In this document: piece after piece, positions 41,890 through 53,881 of the stretch
Layout: the number at the start of each line of letters is the position of its first letter
Numbering within the stretch: position 1 is the first letter of the stretch
Assembly: GCA_958450325.1 (NCBI GenBank)
Contig: OY288241.1
Coordinates: forward strand, 53,888,078-53,952,077
Reading direction: 5' to 3'
DNA from: Agrostemma githago
Taxonomy: Eukaryota > Streptophyta > Magnoliopsida > Caryophyllales > Caryophyllaceae
Length of the DNA stretch: 64,000 nucleotides
Notes under the pieces: model-generated
Databases searched by the model: none
Seen by the model: only the letters and a program-made list of their open reading frames with translations
Told to the model about the DNA's origin: nothing
Program-made: the position numbers and the translations under genes

Positions 41890-44590
41890 TTGGCTTGTTA
41901 CGAGCATGGACACAAAAGGAATATACTACGAGTTTGTACGCCTCATCGCGTGTCGGTAAGAGTACACTTATCATTTAAGACTTGTCGTCTAAAGTTATTC
42001 ATTATATCCAATTATGTTTTGTGGGTGAATTTGGTTTTTCATTCACATAAGTACATTAATGCAAGTAGAAGTAAGAATCTAAGATGTTGTAGGTCAATTG
42101 GTGATGAAAGATTCATCTATTCGGGGCATGTCATCATCTGAGTTTGAGATAATCGACTAATTTAGTTATCACTATTGACTTATTATTTGAATATGGAAAA
42201 TTTTCGGTACTGCCTTTTGGTGGAGTTCAGTTATTTTTCGTTTGGTCAAATTTGGTTCATTGTCCATTGAGAAATAATTAATTTTGTATTTTCCTAATTC
42301 AAATAATGGTAAAGTTGTCATTTTTGATAACTAAATATAGCTTAGATTAGAATATTATGTAAAGACTTGCATTAAAACTCCAGTGGATATAAAGAATTGA
42401 GGACAATAATTTCTTTTCGGTATGACACATTAAAAAGATTATCAAAGTTTTATGTCAAAATGAAATTATTGACCCTTCTACTTCGGATCATATTGAAGGG
42501 GAATAAAGACGAAAAGAGAAAATAGATATCAAAAGGACTTTGGATGTCTTATAATTGATATATAAGGATATGTGAATTATTTTATGTTTTAAGTTGTATT
42601 AGTTCACATCACAATATTAATTTGTAGACAAAATTATGGCTTGATACTTATATCTCAATATTGAGAAGTTTTAAGTCCCTAGACGTTTTTATCACATATT
42701 TGACTGAGATATGTTGCTCGGTAAAGGATTAAAGATGTCAGTTGATCATAAGTGGAAACACTTTGACAAATTGACTATTCAGGATAATAAAGTCAAGGTT
42801 ATTTCGGACACTTTCTAGAGATGTCCGATCTTACACTAAAGATTGCACCATATTGCACCATATGAAGGTTTAAATATGTATGGTGGATCATGTATGCAAA
42901 GTAAGATCTTGGGGCTTAATATGAGTATGATTATTCACACTCTTTTCCAGATAACTCTAGAAATAATTATAGAATTGCAGCTTGTTGGTTTTGGGTAAAG
43001 TTACAACAATACTATTGATTGATTAATTATAGTGTAATTTATTTACACACCTAAGGTACGTCCAACTAATTAAGAATATTTTTTTCTAAGGTAACATAGT
43101 TGGATTTAAGGACAATCAATAATTATTTTGTTGTAAAACTTTATAAGGATTAAGGGTAATATATAAAGTTATCATCCCACATGCAAGTTACTTTAAGACG
43201 GATAATATGGGTTCATTGAGGTTATTAAGTTTGGGGGGAAGAAAAAGTACTTATGGACATGATCCTACGTCTCATCATAAAGGATAGAAAGATCATTCTA
43301 GTAAAACAAAATCAAATACCTCAAGAACAATTGTTATTAAAGAAATTCACTTAGGGAAGAATGAATGTAGTTTCAGTGGATTATATTGTTTTCATGTCAG
43401 GACTGACATATTACAGTGTAATAACAGTTTTATATAATGCGCACATTCAAGAGTAAGAGTTAGATGATGAAACGGTAGAAAAGTATTCATTCAGCAATTT
43501 ACCGAATCATTGAAAGTTCTAACTAATACATGTGAATTTATATGTCATCAATAAAGTATTAAGTCATTTGACTGATAAAGATACTTTGGAATTGTTTCAT
43601 TACTTAAAAGTATAAAGCATACTGGTTTGAAATGGTTATTTGTTACCAAGACAAATTTATTCGGTAATGAGACAGTAAGGTTTGTCTTGTCAATAATGGC
43701 TATAAAGACAGATGGCATATCCGGTTATATGGAGTTACATTGGACGAATGGTAAAGACAAGTTTGTCAATGGTGACATTGACACACTCATTGTTGCAGAT
43801 ACTGGAAATCTTGACTCAATAGATTCAAGGTAAAATTTCTGCAAAATTAAGGTTAATAATCATCCAATGAAAACTCAAATAAGGTTTTCCGTCAAAGAGT
43901 ACATCAATCTACCATGATATCATCTCATTTAGTTTTGTATAGATGTGGTACATGATTTTAGATACTTAAGATTCAGTGGGAGTATGAAATTATATCAAGT
44001 TTTATACCCTTTCAGTAAATGAGACTAATGCAGTCTCATTGATGTCCTTAAAGAAATGTTCATATCCAGAAAGTACAGTTTACTTAAATCCTTGTATTTC
44101 AGAAATTATTTCATGTGTTTATGTAATAAGGTATAATTAAACTTATTTTGTACATATTTGGATATCGTGTACATTCTATAGTTTAATTGACAGATATTAA
44201 GGGAATGCAGTAGGATATTGAGATCCACTAAGGGCAGCCAAACATTGTTTGTCATTTATATTTGGAACAAAACTATTTTATCATATAAAGGAGATCGATT
44301 CAGGTTGAGATCATTCGGTATTTCGACTCCTATTTAGTCATGATTATTTGTCACAAGGCTGCGAATTAAGTTCGGTATTGAAAGATCATTTAAGTAATTT
44401 GTGACAAAATGATGGTTATTATAGTTTCAAATAACAATACAAGTGATGTGCTGTTATAGAAACGATTCAGAGTGAAGGGTGTCTAAGATATGTTTGTGCA
44501 AATTAAACTCCATTATTGCGGATCCGCTTACTAAGGAATTACCACCCACGGTCTTTATTGAGCCTATTACTCAAATGGGTGTTTCGGTCT
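41890..44590 (+). pseudogene. Copia gag-pol remnants
   Basis: Only fragments survive. Near 41898-41925 ACYEHGHKRN resembles the gag CCHC knuckle. At about 43627-43690 GLKWLFVTKTNLFGNE resembles the start of the copia RT (KWVFK...G). At 44222-44290 DPLRAAKHCLSFIFGTKL resembles the RNase H region. At 44515-44584 IADPLTKELPPTVFIEPI and QMGV match the conserved C-terminus of copia RNase H. They occur in pol order but in different frames with stops between. Integrase could not be located. No protein can be made. Confidence 0.7.
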
Positions 44591-45001
44591 TAAGGATGTT
44601 CAGGTTAAGTGGGAGTTTGTCACATTAGACACATTATTATATACGGTTATTCAGTTCTGCAGAAATAAGGTTTACAGTTTTCAGTTTCACTCTGTCTTAT
44701 TTGGTTGATCTCACTAAGGCTTAAGGTGGACCAGTTGGAAATATGCATATTTGGATCACATTCGGTTGCTGTTTCCATGCTACACTCCTATACTAGATTC
44801 ATGTCGTTAGTCATGTTTGCATATGTGATCATTGATGGGTCCTGTCACGACAAACTGTGGCAAAGGCCGCTTTGGTTCTATGCATATATGATTAATGGAC
44901 CGAATAGCATAAGACGGTTAGAATGTTTGATAGCACTATTGAGCTCATACGGTTATAATGAATACAATTTTCAGTGTCCTACATATACTAGTATATGACC
45001 C

Positions 45002-45012
45002 AAGTGGGAGAT
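45002..45012 (+). promoter_or_regulatory. Copia polypurine tract
   Basis: AAGTGGGAGAT lies directly before the 3' LTR start TGTAAG, the usual copia arrangement. Confidence 0.85.
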
Positions 45013-45503
45013 TGTAAGAATTATGGGTCTAATACAATATATGTGGACAACATTATTTGGACCAATTGTATTTATTAGCTATCATTAAAGTTGAGCCCAA
45101 ATACATGATCCGTCATAATACAAATGATACGGGCTTATTTACGTCTTATAAAGTATGGGTCGGATACTATAATAGTGTAGAGACCCATTAGGGCTTTATG
45201 GGATATATGATGGGCTTATCCACTAAAGGCGACTAATATAGGTTACCAGGGTTTCACGTCCCTCCCTATATATAGTCAGGGTTATGGTCCCTGACAGCAC
45301 ACTTTAGACCTAATCTCTCATATATCCCATCGGTATGGAGAAACCCAAAAGACGAGTGTGTCTGTTAGAAGACCATAATCGGGTGATTCCATTCCAACTC
45401 CCTTCTCCAATTGAGTCAGGTACGCTTCCGCTACAGTTCATTACAGTTTATTACCAATTAATTTAGTATGAAGTTTCAGTCTTGAGTCAGATTAAATCTA
45501 ACA
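45013..45503 (+). repeat. Copia 3' LTR
   Basis: 491 bp, same ends as the 5' LTR. The 13 substitutions I counted include ACAT/ACCA, ATCATT/ATCCGT and several A/G transitions; no indels. Confidence 0.95.
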
Positions 45504-45883
45504 GCACCTATACCCTTGATTACCCAATTACCCTACTACACTTATGAACCCGACCTAACCCTACTCTTTTCAATATTTGAATTCTCTATCTCTTTAGTCG
45601 ATCATCTTCTCTAGTTTATTGGCTTAGTTAATCTTTAGTTGTTCATTAGTTTTTGTTATAGCTCATTCATTGTTAGTCTTGTTCATACCTCTTTTCCCAT
45701 CATAATTTGTCAATTATCATTTCTTTGTGTTTGTTTGTGACTTAGCCTTGTTTGTGAGTAGACCGTAGTCTAGACATTACATTACCGTCTCCGTGGACAC
45801 GACCCGACTTACCCTAGCTACCGTTAGGAGTAGTTGGTTATTTATTGATCGGTAGGACCCGCGGCAAATCCCTACCATCAATT

Positions 45884-45901
45884 TGGCGCCGTTGTCGGGG
45901 A
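45884..45901 (+). promoter_or_regulatory. Primer-binding site of the Athila-like element
   Basis: TGGCGCCGTTGTCGGGGA lies three bases inside the LTR. It is one mismatch from the Athila consensus TGGCGCCGTTGCCGGGGA, assigned to an Asp tRNA primer. Confidence 0.88.
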
Positions 45902-46106
45902 CGGTGCATGTTTAGACTTAGTTTGCTTATTTGCTAGACTTAGTTACCCCTCTTGTGCTCTTCTTCTATCTTTTGTGCATATTGTGTAGTTTTTCTTAGT
46001 TTCTTTAGCTTCTTTTTCTCTTTTTCTTGGGTAGTGCTCGTTTATTGTCTTTGCCTAGTGCCCATAAAGCACTAGGTGTTCTCACGTTTGCTCTAGTGTG
46101 TAGTGT

Positions 46107-49100
46107 ATGCCTAGGGGGGAGGCGAATTCTTTCTCTTCAATCCAGAGCCGGAAAGACTCTTTGGAGCCTTTCGCCAACGGACGATTGGCCGGGTTAGAAT
46201 CTCTCAACCCAGTGCTAGCAATACCACCGAAGAACAAGCTCAAGGATCCGACTTTATCGAGCAACCTCAAGGCAATACCGAAGGGATCTTCATAAATCCT
46301 TTTGGTACTTCTCAACCTAGTTCCCCTTCTACTTCTACATCAACACCATCTACACCGTCCTCTCCCGCATATCCAATAATGCCTAAGTTCTCTTCACACT
46401 CGACGTTTACGGAGGATGTCTTGCCCGGTCCAACCGCTTTACCGGAGGCATATACCGGCAATTTTGTGGCAAAGACTCAATTTATCCAATTGGTCGAGCG
46501 AAGCCAATTTAATGGGCTACCAACCGAAGATCCTCATCAACACATGGAAACCTTTTCGGATTATTGCGATGCTGTTTCACAACCGGGAATAACCCAAGAT
46601 CAAATCCGGTGGGTACTATTTCCTTTCTCTTTGATCGGTAAAGCAAAGCAATGGTTCAAAGGGTTAGACAAGGCGACTCTTGGTATTGATACTTGGAAGA
46701 AGCTAACATTGGCTTTTTACCAACAATTCTATCCCCCGGAGAAGACAAATCTATTGAGAGCTTCTATCAAGGGATTCCAACAACGTGATGAAGAAAGCCT
46801 CTACGAAGCATGGGAAAGATTCAAAGCCTAGATCCGCTCTTGCGCTCACCATGGTTTATCACAATGGTTCCTTGTTCAACAATTTTGGAACGGGTTATAT
46901 GAAGACTCAAGGGCCATTCTTAACATGGGATCGAATGGAAGGTTTACCGAGGTAGATGATGACCAAACTTGGTCAAGAATTGAAGAGATGGTGGTCCACA
47001 ATTCCCAATACTCAAGGCCTAGGAAGGTGAATCGAGGAGGTAGGCACGAGGTCGATGCTATCACACAACTAAGCATTGACCTTGGAGCTCAATTAAAAAC
47101 TCACATGGAGACCATTGACAAGAAGCTCCAAAGCCACCTCAATCAAGTTCAAAGCGCTAGTTCCTCCAACCAACACTCGATTTATGAAGTTAATGCTTTG
47201 GGAGTTGTGCCTCATACACCTTATTATGGGATGTGCGATACTTGTGGGATAGTTGGACATGAGCCTATACATTGTCGGGGAAGTATTAAGCAAGTGAACG
47301 CCTTTCAAGCGTTCAAGGAAGGTGCCCCTTACCCTAATATGTACTAAGCTTCCCATCAAGCTTCTCAACAACAAGCTCTACAACACCGTCCCTATGTTCC
47401 ACCTCCCTTAAGGGACAACAATCAAGGATACCAAGGTTATCAAGGCAACCCAAGGCCATTCAACAACTTCAAGCAAAATAACCAAGATACCTTCAACAAC
47501 AATCAAGGGTTCCAAGGAAACCAACACAACCATGGCAACAATCAAGGCCTTAATCAAGGCAACTCTCATGGGTTCCAAGGGAACCATCAACAACAACAAG
47601 CAATCCAAGGTAATCGAAAAGAAAGCAAGCCAAGGAGTCGGTCTCCTACTCATGATTATGGCATTCCTCTAGCCATCACAAATACTCCTCATAACCAACA
47701 ATCTCCCCCTCGGGATTTCGACATGCAAAAGTCAATGTTGGACATGCAAAGAAGTCAGTTGGAGACACAAAGAACCCAACAAGAAATCATTACTCAACTT
47801 CAAAGGGATAACTTGGCAAGATATGCTCATATGAAGATGCTCGAGACCCAAATAGCTCAACTTGTTTCGGGTAGCTCTTCAAGGCAAAAGGGGCAATTAC
47901 CTCCTCAAGGTGAAATGGCGAAATTCGAGCATGTGAATGCCATTACCACGAGGAGTGGTTCATCTTATAACCCTCCCCCATCCCCTAATGAGCATGTACC
48001 AATGAAAGAAGTTATGTCTCCAATTCAAAAAGATTCGAGCTTGGGAAATCCAATAGAGGAGCAAGTCTTATGGGAGATTGAGAAAGCCCAAGAAGACAAG
48101 CTTCCCCCACTTCAAGGAAAAGACAAGGGTAAAAGGAAAGTGTCGTTTGAGAAGTCCACCCCTAATGAGCAAAACAAAGTTCACATTAGGTTGCCTTTCC
48201 CAACAAGGCAAATGAAGACCAAGGTGGATGTCCAATATGACAAGTTCCTTAATATTGTGAAGAAATTGGATGTGAGTGTCCCATTTACCGAGCTACTTAA
48301 CCGAATCCCGGCATATGGAAGATTCATGAAAGAAATGTTGGCTAGGAAGAGATCCGTCGACAAGGAAGAGACTATAGCGTTCACAAAAGTGGTGAGCGAG
48401 CTTATTCAAGGTTCTAAGCTTCCCAAGTTTAAGGATCCGGGTAGTTTCTCGATCCCTTGCACCATAGGCAACTTCAAGATTGAGAGAGCACTATGTGATT
48501 TGGGTCTGAGTGTAAGCATCATTCCCTATTCCATTTGTGAGCGACTCGGGATGAAGGTGCTCAAGAGTACTTCCATTACACTCCAAATGGCCGATAGTTC
48601 CCTCAACCGACCTTTGGGGATGTTGGAAGATGTGCCAATTAGAATCGGGAAGTTCTTCATTCCGGTCGACTCCCTTGTACTTGATATGCCGGAAGATGCT
48701 ATCACTTCCATTATCCTTGGGCGCCCATTTCTACACACCGCCGGTGCTATGATCGATGTAAAGAACTGTAGGATCACATTTGAGCTAGGCGACGAGAAGC
48801 TCGTGTTTGACCTCCAAGGCAACACTTCGCCTACTAATGATGAGTCTTGTAAAATGATCACCGCCATGAAGGACATCGGTCTAGGGAATGGGACGAGTAA
48901 AAGCTTGAAGAAAGACTTATATGGAATTGAGGATGATGATTCCGAGATGGGGGCGGATGAGTGCTCATATCATATGTTTGAAGATGAGTGGCAAGACAAG
49001 AAGAAAGACGAGCCTCCCTTGGGGCCACATGAGGATAGATGGACGTTTGGGTATATACCGAAGGATCGAAAGTACAAGTTCAAGCCATTGAACTTAGTAG

Positions 49101-49285
49101 ATCGGGATGCCCCGGGAACGTCGAGGCTAGGAAGTGATGATCCTTGGAGTGGAGGTTGGTATTCCACTAGCTTGATTGAAGACTTTGCAAGAGCCTTCGA
49201 TTTTTTTCTTCGTGCCCTTGATGGCGATGGAATTGGTTATAGTGTTGTTGAAAAAGAATTAAAGAGTGCACCATCCTTGGTTTGA
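46107..49285 (+). pseudogene. Athila-like gag-protease polyprotein, broken
   Basis: The ORF begins at ATG 46107, shifts frame near 46190, then stays in one frame to TGA 49283-49285, interrupted by TAG 46829-46831 and TAA 47345-47347. The gag core shows VLFPFSLIGKAKQWF and DTWKKLTLAFYQQFYPP. A zinc knuckle CDTCGIVGHEPIHC lies at about 47238-47280. A Gln/Asn/Gly-rich stretch follows at about 47420-47620. The pepsin-like protease has catalytic DLG (48496-48504) and the flap-side ILGRPFLHTAGAMIDV. The Asp and Gly of DLG are kept, but the following Ala-Ser is Leu-Ser. After the protease the frame has ELGDEKLVF and ends without RT. Normal Athila pol would continue in frame. Confidence 0.9.
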
Positions 49286-49544
49286 CGGAGTTCCAAAAGA
49301 ACCGTCCTATTGTATATATCTCTTTCTTGTAATACTTTTAATTTTTGTGAAATTCTTGCGATTTGGTATTTTGATGAGTGATGTGAGGGAGGGATTTTGA
49401 TGAATTTTTTGAGCCCATTTGATAGGGGTGAAGTGAAGATGAATCCTAGAGAGGAGGGTTTATTGTTAGAGCTTGGATCGTGCAAAGGGGAGTCGGTTTT
49501 TGAAGCTTGGAACGAGCTTTTGGAGTTATAGAGGGTTAGGAGAC

Positions 49545-49735
49545 TCTTCCCGACCGAGAAGAGTGCATCCCGACCGGGAAGGATGAACCATCCCGGCCGG
49601 GAAGGATGTCATCCCGATCGGGATGAGTGTGCCAAAAATGGGGTTCTCTGGAGTGTCATCCCAACCGGGACGAGGGCTTCCCGACCGGGACGGGCATGTC
49701 ATCCCGACCGGGACTATCCATCCCGACCGGGATGA
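49545..49735. repeat. Cluster of eight TCCCGACCGGGA-type palindromic repeats
   Basis: (C/T)ATCCCGACCGGGA-like dyads occur at about 49547, 49567, 49589, 49610, 49657, 49678, 49700 and 49719, with spacing of 19-47 bp. They are the same motif class as in the element's LTRs, but here inside the 3' non-coding region. Confidence 0.88.
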
Positions 49736-50498
49736 TGCCTTGATCCTCCTTTGGCCTTTTCTTTGTCATGTAAGCCCACCCTACCACTTTACACCCCCTC
49801 CCAACCTCCCTACCTATCCTTGCCCTTATCATATGACCCCTACACGCCATATTCACATATGCTCCCTTATTTTCTCTTCACTCTCCACCGACTTTCACAT
49901 CAAAACCAATCTCCTTATACCTTTGTGCCCCAACCATGGATCCATATTGTGATTGGAAGGGAATAACAAAGACGACGACTAGCTACATGCCGATATCGAC
50001 CTATGAGACGATGGAGCGAGTGAGTTGCTACCCGCATGGTACGGCAACTATCCTTTCTTTTCCGTCTTTTATTGCTTGTCTTCTTTTGTTAATTCCCCTT
50101 CCCCTTATACACTTTTGTGTCATGGTAGCCCTCGGGGCCTTGGTAATTGTTGCTCCCGACTCTCGATGACGTGATTACATCGAAATTCATTTCAAAATCC
50201 AAATTTACAAGATTTTCACACTGTTTGTAGGATTTAGTCGGATTTGGGCGGAATCCGGGCTAGGTGACTGGATTACACCAATTCTTCCCCTCTCATTTCC
50301 TTTTATTTCTTTCTTTTTATTACTTCCCCCATCCATATCTTTTCTTGTCTCGGCCCTTGGTGACTTGACTACACCCCGGCCGGACACATTCTACCCTTTT
50401 CTCCACTTTTCTTTTTGTTTTTTAGCTTTATTTTCGTAGTTTCTTTTCTTTTGTGTCTCCATACACTACGGTCGAGCATGAGGACATTGCTCGACTTA

Positions 50499-50511
50499 AG
50501 TGTGGGGGAGC
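50499..50511 (+). promoter_or_regulatory. Internal second polypurine tract
   Basis: AAGTGTGGGGGAG follows a GAGCATGAGGACATTGCTC inverted repeat. In Athila elements this combination usually sits directly before the 3' LTR; here it is about 1.7 kb upstream of it. Confidence 0.6.
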
Positions 50512-52233
50512 GATATTCTATCATAGTTAGTCTTAATTTCGTAGTTTTTTCGAAAAATCATTAAAAAACCCTAAAAATTTGAAAAATTTTCACAAAAATC
50601 AAAAAGATTTTCTTTTTGTGTGTTTTCCTTTTGTGTCTTTGTGTCGTGTTTTTGTGTTTTGTGTGTGTGTTTGCCCTTTTTCCTTATAGGTTCCTTGATC
50701 GCCGTAATTTTCAGAAAGCTCAAGACAACCGGTAACGTCATTCTATCTCTTTTCCTCTTTGTTTCTTGTGAAGTTTGGAGGAGAATTGTGATGATGAGTG
50801 CTCGGGTGGAGCTTGTCGAAATTTTTGGTGGTTGTTGTAGCTTATTTGGATGTTTCGGGGTGGTGTTTGTTTTGTTTTTATATTAGTTTTCTTTCCTCTT
50901 ATTATGTTTTGTTTTGTTGTGTGTGTCTCCTTTCCTTTCATCCTTGTTGTGTCTTGTGTTTGCGTCTAGTGTGTAAACATGTTTTTGAAAACCCGGTTTA
51001 GAGGCTAGTGTGCAAGTGTCTACTTTCCCTCTCTAGTAGTATAAATCGAGTCTTGGACTTTAGTCTAGTAGAATGACCCTAAATCAATGATTTTGTTGCT
51101 TTCTTACCTTGAGTCCACCTAGCTTACTAGGGATTTACTACGGGATTTGCATTTTGACCATTATGACCACCCATGGTGTAAAAAGGCCTTGGTTGCTGAG
51201 TCCCGTCCCTTAGGTGACCATTTTTGAGGTTGTTTGATTAGTCCAAGTTCTCCCCTTTTTGTGGGTTTGAAGGGAAAGCGCACTCCCGACTCTCCCATTC
51301 CCCTACCTCCTACACATATCCACAAAATAAGATGCAAATTGTTGAAATCTCTTTCTTAGTTGTAACAAGAAATGCCTTCAACTCAAATCTAGCCAAAAGG
51401 GCAAAGAAAAGAAAAAAGAAAGAAAATATTGAAGAAAAAGAAAAGGCACAAAAAGCGAAAAAGAAAATACAAAAGATGAAAAAGAAATGGCATAGCAACA
51501 CAAGAAGCAAAAATGCAAAAGAAAGAAAAATGCCAGAAGAAAACCGTCTCACAAAAATAATCCCCACATCTAAAAAATAAGCCTTTTTCCGATCATTACC
51601 GTGATGAGCCTACCAAAGAACCGAGTCCCTAGGAAGGATGGTAGCGGTAGTGGTCGGTCTTCCCTTATTTTGCAATCATATCCACCTTTTTACTTAGACT
51701 AGTTGGGCAATTTTGGGCATGGGACGACCCTCTTAGCTCATTGCTAAAGGAGGCGGGGTCTCACTTACCTACAGTGTCAACAAACACCGTTGTTCATCCC
51801 TTTTCCATCCCGCCAATCGTCCCGTAGTACGTTCTTAGAAGGTTAGGAGGAACCTAGGTAAGTTACCAACGTTTTTGTTGCTTTGTCGTCATACAATTAG
51901 GGTTCTGTCCATTTTGGTTTGTATTGCTAGCTTGGGAACGTTGTCACTTGCCTTGAGTTCTAAATTGGTGCTTCTTTCACCGCTTTTTAGAGGGAAGCAG
52001 TATTTGTTTCTTTTTGGGTGCAACCTTTTGTTTGTTTGTTTGTATGTTTGTTTATTTATGTGTTTTTGTGTCGGGTTGCATCCATGGTTTTGCCGCATGA
52101 CCTCACTTGCCTTGTGGAGAGCACTTATCCTCTAGGTGCTCTCGCGTGAGTTGAAAGGGCGTAGGGTGCGCTAATACCCACTCGGCTAGTTTAATAGTTA
52201 GTTTGTGCTTACTCGAGGGCGAGTAAGGGTTAC

Positions 52234-52245
52234 GTGTGGGGGAGT
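52234..52245 (+). promoter_or_regulatory. Polypurine tract at the 3' LTR of the Athila-like element
   Basis: GTGTGGGGGAGT ends at the base before TGATAAG, marking the 3' LTR start. Confidence 0.85.
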
Positions 52246-53876
52246 TGATAAGTGTGGTTTGTAGCGCCTAGTTTGTTGTGTTTTGATCCCATTTTCCTTG
52301 CAGAATCGCTCCTTGGGAGCGGTTCATGGGCTACTTATGCTTCCTCTAGTTCGTTTCAGGTTCCCGAGACCATTCATGAAGAATTGGAACGATTCCGACT
52401 CAATACATACACTTTTCGGAGCCAACGAAGAGAAGGAACGATCACTCGATGCCTTGGATTCAACCCCGAAACCTCGGGACCCGATCCCGAGCCCCTTAGA
52501 CTCGATCCCAAGACCCGAGAGTCGATGAGAAGCCCATGAGAAGCAAGGAGGGACCTTTAATATCATATTGTAGGCCTACAAGACCCATCCCCGACGGGAA
52601 GGACCTCATCCCGTCCGGGATGAGGTGCGCAAATTGCGATGGTTCTGTTTTGGACCCATCCCGGTCGGGACCAACCCGTCCCGGTCGGGATCAGACCATC
52701 CCGGTCGGGACCGAACCGTCCCGGATGGGATGAGCGAGCTGTAGCGCGTGACTCTTTTATCTTCCTTCTTCATTCTTGTAACCCTATAAATAATCCTCCC
52801 TTGAATTGTTTAAGCATCATATCTTACCCTAGATAATTTTAGACTTCTCTTAAGAATTCAAAACCCTAATTAGCCTCCTTTCATCTCTAGTTAATCTTTA
52901 ATTAATCTTTGTTTAATCTAGTAGTTAGTCTTGTATTAAGGAGATTCTTGAAGATTATTTCCAAGCTTGACAACCTTGGAGTTTTATTTGGGTTTCTTAT
53001 TAATTCAAGTTCATATCTTGTTCATCCTATTGTAGTGGTTATAATTTCTTTTCTCTTAATCTTTATTTTATCATCAAGTTTCAATCTTTGCTTATTGCTC
53101 ATTGTTATTGTTTGTTCTTAATGGATGTTTTGATTAGTATGATTGTTTCTCTTGTTAGTCTTAGTTTTGACTTCATTATGAGTGAGTAGATTCCTTGTGG
53201 GGTTAGTAGGGGGATTAAGTGTGGATTATGGGTGATTAGGGCTTGATTGTGGGTAATGGTGATTCCTTTGTTGCTAGTCACTTATTGGGCACACTATGTG
53301 TTTGTTGGATTGTTTGTGTGGGTAGTAGTGGCCAATGCTTCTCATACTTGTTCTCATCTTCTCATTGGGTATTCGATTTGTGGTTGAATGTTTATGTTTT
53401 GAGTAGCATCTTGCATGAATGTTCGGGTCTAGTCTTAGACACGAGAGTGCGGACTTTGGCTTTGGCGCGAGAGTGCAAACCGACCTTAGTAACTAAGTGG
53501 CACCTATACCCTTGATTACCCAATTACCCTACTACACTTATGAACCCGACCTAACCCTATTCTTTTCCATATTTGAATTCTCTATCTCTTTAGTCGATCA
53601 TCTTCTCTAGTTTATTGGCTTAGTTAATCTTTAGTTGTTCATTAGTTTTTGTTATAGCTCATTCATTGTTAGTCTTGTTCATACCTCTTCTCCCATCATA
53701 ATTTGTCAATTATCATTTCTTTGTGTTTGTTTGTGACTTAGCCTTGTTTGTGAGTAGATCGTAGTCTAGACATTACATTACCGTCTCCGTGGACACGACC
53801 CCACTTACCCTAGCTACCGTTAGGAGTAGTTGGTTATTTATTGATCGGTAGAACCCGCAGCAAATCCCTACCATCA
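52246..53876 (+). repeat. 3' LTR of the Athila-like element
   Basis: 1631 bp, TGATAAGTGTGG...ACCATCA, uninterrupted. Six CCCGGTCGGGA-type dyads at 52583-52732 precede a CCCTATAAATAATC TATA-like box at about 52781-52794. Open frames here are mirrored in the 5' LTR and are not genes. Confidence 0.93.
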
Positions 53877-53881
53877 CTTGT

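Larger units (their letters stand above)
39277..45503 (+). mobile_element. Ty1/copia LTR retrotransposon, decayed interior, nested in the Athila-like 5' LTR
   Basis: Two 491-bp LTRs (TGTAAGAATT...AATCTAACA) have a perfect GCACC duplication (39272-39276, 45504-45508). A TGGTATCAGAG primer site (initiator Met tRNA) and an AAGTGGGAGAT polypurine tract are in place. I count 13 differences between the LTRs (about 97% identity). The interior of about 5.2 kb has only scattered, frame-broken gag/pol remnants, so this copy was probably mobilised by another element's proteins. Confidence 0.93.
38058..45880 (+). repeat. 5' LTR of the Athila-like element, split by a copia element
   Basis: The halves are 38058-39276 and 45509-45880 (about 1591 bp without the insertion), close to the 1631-bp 3' LTR. 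The size difference is mostly about 40 bp of palindromic repeat gained or lost near 38470. It contains a CCCTATAAATAC TATA-like box at about 38561-38572. Confidence 0.93.
49286..52233 (+). other. Long non-coding 3' region of the Athila-like element
   Basis: There is no RT, integrase or env-like frame on either strand. It holds the dyad repeats at 49545-49735, a first polypurine-like AAGTGTGGGGGAG at about 50499-50511 preceded by GAGGACATTGCTCGAC, an A/G-rich stretch at 51390-51530 giving a spurious Lys/Glu-rich frame, and otherwise unremarkable sequence. The pol and env region of Athila is absent. Confidence 0.7.
38058..53876 (+). mobile_element. Athila-like Ty3/gypsy LTR retrotransposon with gag and protease only
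   Basis: The LTRs share TGATAAGTGTGG...CCCTACCATCA ends. The 5' LTR is followed by TGGCGCCGTTGTCGGGGA, the Asp-tRNA-like primer site typical of Athila/Tat elements. The 3' LTR is preceded by GTGTGGGGGAGT. The target duplication CTTGT is perfect. Between the LTRs there is gag plus an aspartic protease, but no RT, RNase H, integrase or env-like gene. A copia element sits inside the 5' LTR, so the span is 15.8 kb, of which about 9.6 kb is Athila-like. Confidence 0.93.

Noticed and set aside
41887..44998. Small frames in the copia interior as independent genes
   Set aside because: They match broken gag/pol pieces or nothing. Order and flanking LTRs explain them as copia remnants.
49545..49735. 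CRISPR-like array
   Set aside because: The repeats are short palindromes with irregular 19-47 bp spacing, inside a plant LTR retrotransposon.
51332..51580. Lys/Glu-rich 82-codon frame that looks like a coiled coil
   Set aside because: Simple A/G-rich DNA in the non-coding 3' region of the Athila-like element, with no homologous context.
52283..52733. Small frames in the Athila-like LTRs (also at 38095-38608)
   Set aside because: They appear in both LTRs because the LTRs are duplicates. Composition follows the dyad repeats and no domain is recognised.
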